Below the pieces are notes generated by a model. That model saw nothing but the letters and a program-made list of their open reading frames with translations, was not told the origin of the DNA and ran no database searches. The position numbers were made by a program, and so were the translations under genes. From positions 1-8,679 of the forward strand of contig DAICZX010000058.1 in NCBI GenBank assembly GCA_027310925.1: a stretch of DNA of 8,679 nucleotides, given 5' to 3'. Shown one piece after another: positions 5,538-8,679 of this stretch. The stretch is from Candidatus Parcubacteria bacterium. Lineage in GTDB: Bacteria > Patescibacteriota > Minisyncoccia > Phycocordibacterales > Phycocordibacteraceae. The number at the start of each line of letters is the position of its first letter. Within the stretch, counting starts at the first letter, position 1.

Positions 5538-5593
5538 GAAAGATCGAAAGAGGTGGGTATAACGCAGCCATAGACGTACTGGGATGTTATGGT

Positions 5594-5599
5594 GAAGGA
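5594..5599 (+). promoter_or_regulatory. Ribosome binding site of the first GH130 gene
   Basis: GAAGGA lies 11 nt before the ATG at 5611; the spacing is rather long. A -10-like TATAAC at 5558-5563 is the best promoter candidate upstream but has no good -35, so the operon promoter is left unassigned. Confidence 0.45.
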
Positions 5600-5610
5600 A
5601 TAATCTGTAC

Positions 5611-6765
5611 ATGAATCTACTTTTTTTGATAAATATAATTGCACTGCTCTTTTCCTTCTTCGTTATCGGAGCGATCCTTGGCGCTGTCTTCTCGAAGCCA
5701 GTCCGAGAGAAGCTCATAGCGGTCCTACATCTCAAGCGTCTCCTCCTCAAAAAATCAACCCATAATCCCATCCTGAAACCCGGGACGAACCCCTGGACCG
5801 CGGAAGCGGTTTTGAACCCGGCAGCCCTCGAACTCGGCAACCGCACGCACCTCGTGTATCGCGCTATCGGCATGGACGGCGTGTCGCGGCTCGGCTACGC
5901 GTCGAGTCCGGACGGCATCACTTTCGATGATCAGCTCGCCTACCCCGCGTACGTCGCGAAGAATCCGGAGATAGCGCCGTATCTGCGTCGCTACTCGCCC
6001 GTCATGTATCCATCGGGCGGCAGCTGGGGCGGCTGCGAAGATCCGCGCATGGTCGCGATCGACGGTCGCGTTTATGTGACCTTTAATATGTTTGAGAAAG
6101 ATTGGGTGCTTCGCGTCGCCGTCATCTCGATGAGCGAAGCCGATTTCTTGGCGAAGCATTTTTACAAATGGGAGGGTCCGATCATCCTCTCACACGGCAC
6201 GCGCGATAAGAATTGGGTGCCCTTTCCCGAGAAGATCGGCGGACGCTTCGCCGTCCTCCACAGCATCATCGGCGACGACGCGAGCCATGTGCGTGTCGCA
6301 TACACCGATGATCTCGCGACACTCTCGCAAGAGACATTCACGAGCCCCGACCCCCTCCAGGCACCGGATGATCAGATCGTCTGGCACTACCGCATGCGCA
6401 GCGCGGGCCCACCGCGCATTAGGACCGAACACGGCTGGCTCGTCCTCTATCACGCCATGGACCCGAGGCAGCCAGACCGCTACAAGCTCGGCGCGATGCT
6501 CCTCGACCTCGAAGACCCAACAAAGGTGCTCTATCGCTCCGCGGCGCCCATCCTCTCTCCCGACGAAACCTACGAAAATCACGGCAAGCCCGGTATCATC
6601 TATGCCTGCGGCACGATCGTAAAGGATGGTCTGCTCTATGTTTATTACGGCGGCGCGGACAAGGTCATCTGCGTCGCTACGACTCCACTCGCTGACTTCA
6701 TCGACGCGCTCATCACCGGCAGTCAACCCTCCCTCGCGATGATGACCCACGCGCAAATTCAATGA
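5611..6765 (+). CDS. GH130-family glycosidase/phosphorylase with N-terminal membrane anchor
   Basis: This 384-aa protein has a GH130 five-bladed beta-propeller domain. Characterised members phosphorolyse, and some hydrolyse, beta-mannosides such as mannosyl-glucose or mannooligosaccharides. Landmarks are HNPIL (51-55), the VLNPAAL strand (67-73), GCEDPR (141-146; D144 the expected proton donor), GPPRI (266-270) followed by GWLVLYHA (275-282), YKLGAMLLDLEDP (291-303), PIL.P (313-317) and LYVYYGGAD (342-350). Residues 4-26 form a hydrophobic helix. The flank after it is strongly basic (K29, R32, K34, K42, R43, K47, K48) and the one before it is uncharged, so the catalytic domain should face the cytoplasm. 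The anchor is AT-rich, the catalytic part about 65% G+C. It heads a three-gene operon, its stop overlapping the next start. It could instead be a GT108-like phosphorylase/transferase; the precise substrate is unknown. Confidence 0.87.
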   Translation: MNLLFLINIIALLFSFFVIGAILGAVFSKPVREKLIAVLHLKRLLLKKSTHNPILKPGTNPWTAEAVLNPAALELGNRTHLVYRAIGMDGVSRLGYASSPDGITFDDQLAYPAYVAKNPEIAPYLRRYSPVMYPSGGSWGGCEDPRMVAIDGRVYVTFNMFEKDWVLRVAVISMSEADFLAKHFYKWEGPIILSHGTRDKNWVPFPEKIGGRFAVLHSIIGDDASHVRVAYTDDLATLSQETFTSPDPLQAPDDQIVWHYRMRSAGPPRIRTEHGWLVLYHAMDPRQPDRYKLGAMLLDLEDPTKVLYRSAAPILSPDETYENHGKPGIIYACGTIVKDGLLYVYYGGADKVICVATTPLADFIDALITGSQPSLAMMTHAQIQ

Positions 6766-7823
6766 GCGCCGCTTTCAAGCAACACGAAGGAAAAGTCATT
6801 GAGCCTGACGAGCGATTCGAGCTCATGATGGCACTTACGCTTAATCCGCGCTCTGAAAATCGCGAAGGCGTCATCCGCTGTATAATAGACCGGAGTGGGA
6901 AAATAGGCGTTGCGGGGAACACGGATCGAAGCGTTCTACACAAGATACGCGGTGATACTCTTGAACGATTCATTATTGATGGCCCGCTTCGCATTGAGGG
7001 TGCGAATGAAATCTTGGAAGATCTTGGCGGAGACGCATGGGATCTTCTCGGTCTTGAAGATCCCGACATATGGATTGATGATGCAGCCAAAAAGATGCAC
7101 CTTTACTTCACCATTGCGCTTATAAGCAAAGATAAGCGAAAGGCAGATTCGCTCATCTCGCTCGGACATGCGGAAGGCACCGACCTCGATTCGCTCGTCA
7201 TGACAACACCCGCGATAACCGCTGATCGAAAGGATTATACCTATTCGGCGAAGGAGGTCTCTATCGCTCCTTTGAACAGAAGTGGCGTTCGGTTCAATCT
7301 AGTTGAATCGCGAGATCGGCGCAAGAGCGCATTATACAAAAAGAGTCATCTTGACGATCCGACCACCATTCACTTCTCGACCGTGCGGGTCGCTGTTGCT
7401 GAAGATATGGGTGAACCCTGGAGACTCGGTGAGACAGTGTTCCATCCGGCAGAACACCATATCCATTGGATAGCAGGACACGCGTCACCTGGGCCACTCC
7501 TGCCCCGCTCATTCATCGACGTTGGGAAAGAACGGCGACTCCGTGTCATGAATGGTTGCGAAGGCACACTCGACTCGACCGGCAAACCAGTCCCTTATCA
7601 AGAATTCTCCATTGGTCTCTTTATCTACAATTATGAGCGTGGAAAAATCGACTGGGTCTCGCCCGAGCCGCTCATTCGCGACAATGAGGCAAAGACAATC
7701 ACTTTCGCGAGCCAGTTCGTTGAAACAGGAAGAGGCGAAGGGATTCTTTATGCACATGTCGATGATTCGTTCGTGCGGGCGTACACATTGTATGCTGAAG
7801 GCATTCGTAAATTATTACCGTAA
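6762..7823 (+). CDS. Divergent GH130-like beta-propeller protein
   Basis: This 353-aa protein keeps the layout of GH130 proteins without their full signature. The catalytic-motif equivalent is LGLEDPDIWID (96-106): the Asp (D100) is present but the usual Arg after Pro is Asp102. Later blades match by position: HASPGPLLPRSFI (240-252) with the GxPP strand of its neighbours, IGLFIYNYERGKIDW (284-298) with the LGAMLLDLEDP strand, and GEGILYAHVDDSFVRAYTL (325-343) with the last YYGGAD strand. The HNP entry motif is missing. There is no signal or anchor, so it is cytosolic. The ATG overlaps the upstream TGA in ATGA, with no Shine-Dalgarno, indicating coupled translation. Base composition is about 48% G+C against about 65% in the two flanking GH130 genes. 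It may be an enzyme with altered specificity or a non-catalytic partner; homology is judged by eye and is moderately sure. Confidence 0.72.
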   Translation: MSAAFKQHEGKVIEPDERFELMMALTLNPRSENREGVIRCIIDRSGKIGVAGNTDRSVLHKIRGDTLERFIIDGPLRIEGANEILEDLGGDAWDLLGLEDPDIWIDDAAKKMHLYFTIALISKDKRKADSLISLGHAEGTDLDSLVMTTPAITADRKDYTYSAKEVSIAPLNRSGVRFNLVESRDRRKSALYKKSHLDDPTTIHFSTVRVAVAEDMGEPWRLGETVFHPAEHHIHWIAGHASPGPLLPRSFIDVGKERRLRVMNGCEGTLDSTGKPVPYQEFSIGLFIYNYERGKIDWVSPEPLIRDNEAKTITFASQFVETGRGEGILYAHVDDSFVRAYTLYAEGIRKLLP

Positions 7824-7825
7824 CT

Positions 7826-8679
7826 ATGTTCGTCATCCGTCGAGAACCTCATAATCCGATACTTGCGCCGCGCCGCGAACGACCGTGGGAAGGGAAGGCC
7901 ACGTATAATCCGTCGGTGGTCCGCACTGAAACCGGCGTACGGCTCTTCTATCGAGCGCTCGGCTCCCCCGACTCGCTCAAGATACAGGTCGGCGGGCTTT
8001 CCACGATCGGTATGGCCTTCGCTGAAGACGGCGTCCACTTCCATTCGCAGCAGCAAGTCATCGCGCCACAGGAGCCCTGGGACCTCTTCGGCTGCGAGGA
8101 CCCGCGCGTATCTTTCTTTGAGGGGCGATGGTACTGCTTCTACACTGCGCTCGGCGGCTACCCCTTCGGGCCCGGCAATATAAAGGTCGCGCTCGCCATC
8201 GGCGATACGCCGGACAACTTCACCGAACGGCACCTTATCACGCCATTCAATGCGAAAGCCGCGACGCTTTTCCCCGAACGCATCGACGGCGATATCGTGA
8301 TGCTCCTCACCGCGCACACCGATTGGACGAAGGATCACCCGCGACCGACGATCGCGCTCGCCCGCGCGAAGCGGATCGAGGACTTTTTCGATCCGAAATA
8401 TTGGGAACACTGGCATGACCGTCTCGCCGACCACGCGCTCCCCGAGATGCGCCGGAGCGACACCGACCACGTTGAGGTCGGTGCGTCGCCACTCTTGACC
8501 GAGAAGGGCTGGCTCCTCATTTATTCCTATATTCAAAATTATTATGATGAGCAGAAGCGCACTTTTTCTATCGAAGCAGCACTCCTCGAGCGGAAGAATC
8601 CACGGACGGTAATCTCGCGCACCGAGCCCATCCTAGTCCCGCAGGAATTCTACGAACAGTACGGCCTCGTGCCAAATAT
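7826..8679 (+). CDS. GH130-family glycosidase/phosphorylase (3' end beyond window)
   Basis: The reading frame opens at ATG 7826 and stays open for 284 codons to the window edge. It is a second clear GH130 propeller. It shows HNPIL (9-13), TYNPSV (26-31), LFYRALG (40-46), FGCEDPR (88-94, D92 the expected proton donor), FYTALGG (105-111) and GASPLLTEKGWLLIYSYI (219-236). EAALLERKNP (250-259) and PILVP (268-272) follow. The missing end should hold the last blade with a YYG-type motif, about 40-60 residues. There is no membrane anchor, unlike the first gene of the operon, so this copy is soluble. It starts 2 nt after the upstream stop with no Shine-Dalgarno, implying translational coupling. Composition is about 65% G+C for most of its length, falling near 8520-8560. 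The substrate is not determined, but presence with the two preceding genes suggests successive or alternative steps on one glycan. Confidence 0.87.
   Translation, partial: MFVIRREPHNPILAPRRERPWEGKATYNPSVVRTETGVRLFYRALGSPDSLKIQVGGLSTIGMAFAEDGVHFHSQQQVIAPQEPWDLFGCEDPRVSFFEGRWYCFYTALGGYPFGPGNIKVALAIGDTPDNFTERHLITPFNAKAATLFPERIDGDIVMLLTAHTDWTKDHPRPTIALARAKRIEDFFDPKYWEHWHDRLADHALPEMRRSDTDHVEVGASPLLTEKGWLLIYSYIQNYYDEQKRTFSIEAALLERKNPRTVISRTEPILVPQEFYEQYGLVPN

Noticed and set aside
5531..5563. TTAACA with TATAAC as a plus-strand promoter for the GH130 operon
   Set aside because: The spacing is 21 nt, too long for a standard promoter, so the operon promoter was not called.
6190..6762. 190-aa minus-strand open frame opposite the first GH130 gene
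   Set aside because: It is an antisense shadow of a GC-rich gene with clear GH130 motifs on the plus strand and has no initiation signals.
7748..8536. 262-aa minus-strand open frame opposite the GH130 genes
   Set aside because: It spans the junction of two recognised plus-strand genes, covers EDPR and other conserved motifs on the sense strand, and reads as low-complexity Arg/Glu-rich sequence, as expected for antisense of GC-rich DNA.

Overview
The window looks like a piece of a small-genome bacterial chromosome, most likely from the Patescibacteria/CPR radiation. This is an inference from gene content: a CofE-like ligase with no other F420 gene nearby, a cold-shock protein lacking the usual WFN residues, a short VIT/CCC1 transporter, a DoxX membrane protein, and a run of GH130-type glycosidase/phosphorylase genes. 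There are no rRNA or tRNA genes, insertion sequences, CRISPR arrays or plasmid/phage hallmarks. Most of the window is about 40-50% G+C. The two clear GH130 catalytic segments reach about 65%.

Layout. Bases 77-2149 carry three minus-strand genes: a CofE-like amide ligase, a 260-aa protein built from two copies of one domain, and a 104-aa protein of unknown function that forms its own transcription unit (strong promoter, Shine-Dalgarno site, strong terminator). Bases 2496-3972 carry two plus-strand genes: a membrane-anchored polysaccharide deacetylase and a DoxX-like membrane protein. Bases 4017-4260 hold a minus-strand 63-aa acidic protein with a near-ideal ribosome binding site and its own terminator. 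Bases 4561-4953 hold a cold-shock gene with a good promoter, a leader of about 90 nt and a 44-nt perfectly palindromic terminator. The convergent VIT/CCC1 transporter gene on the minus strand probably uses the same terminator.

Bases 5611-8679 are a plus-strand operon of three consecutive five-bladed-propeller proteins of the GH130 type: a membrane-anchored GH130 (384 aa), a divergent GH130-like protein (353 aa, 4-nt ATGA overlap), and a second clear GH130 (2-nt gap) that runs off the window edge. Together they suggest intracellular, partly membrane-associated turnover or synthesis of a mannose-type oligosaccharide. The deacetylase is the only other carbohydrate-active gene, and it acts outside the membrane.

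The best leads are the degenerate/intact domain pair in the 260-aa protein, the three-gene GH130 array with an apparently altered middle member, and the two small unknown proteins with unusually complete expression signals. No complete new multi-gene system can be demonstrated from this window alone.
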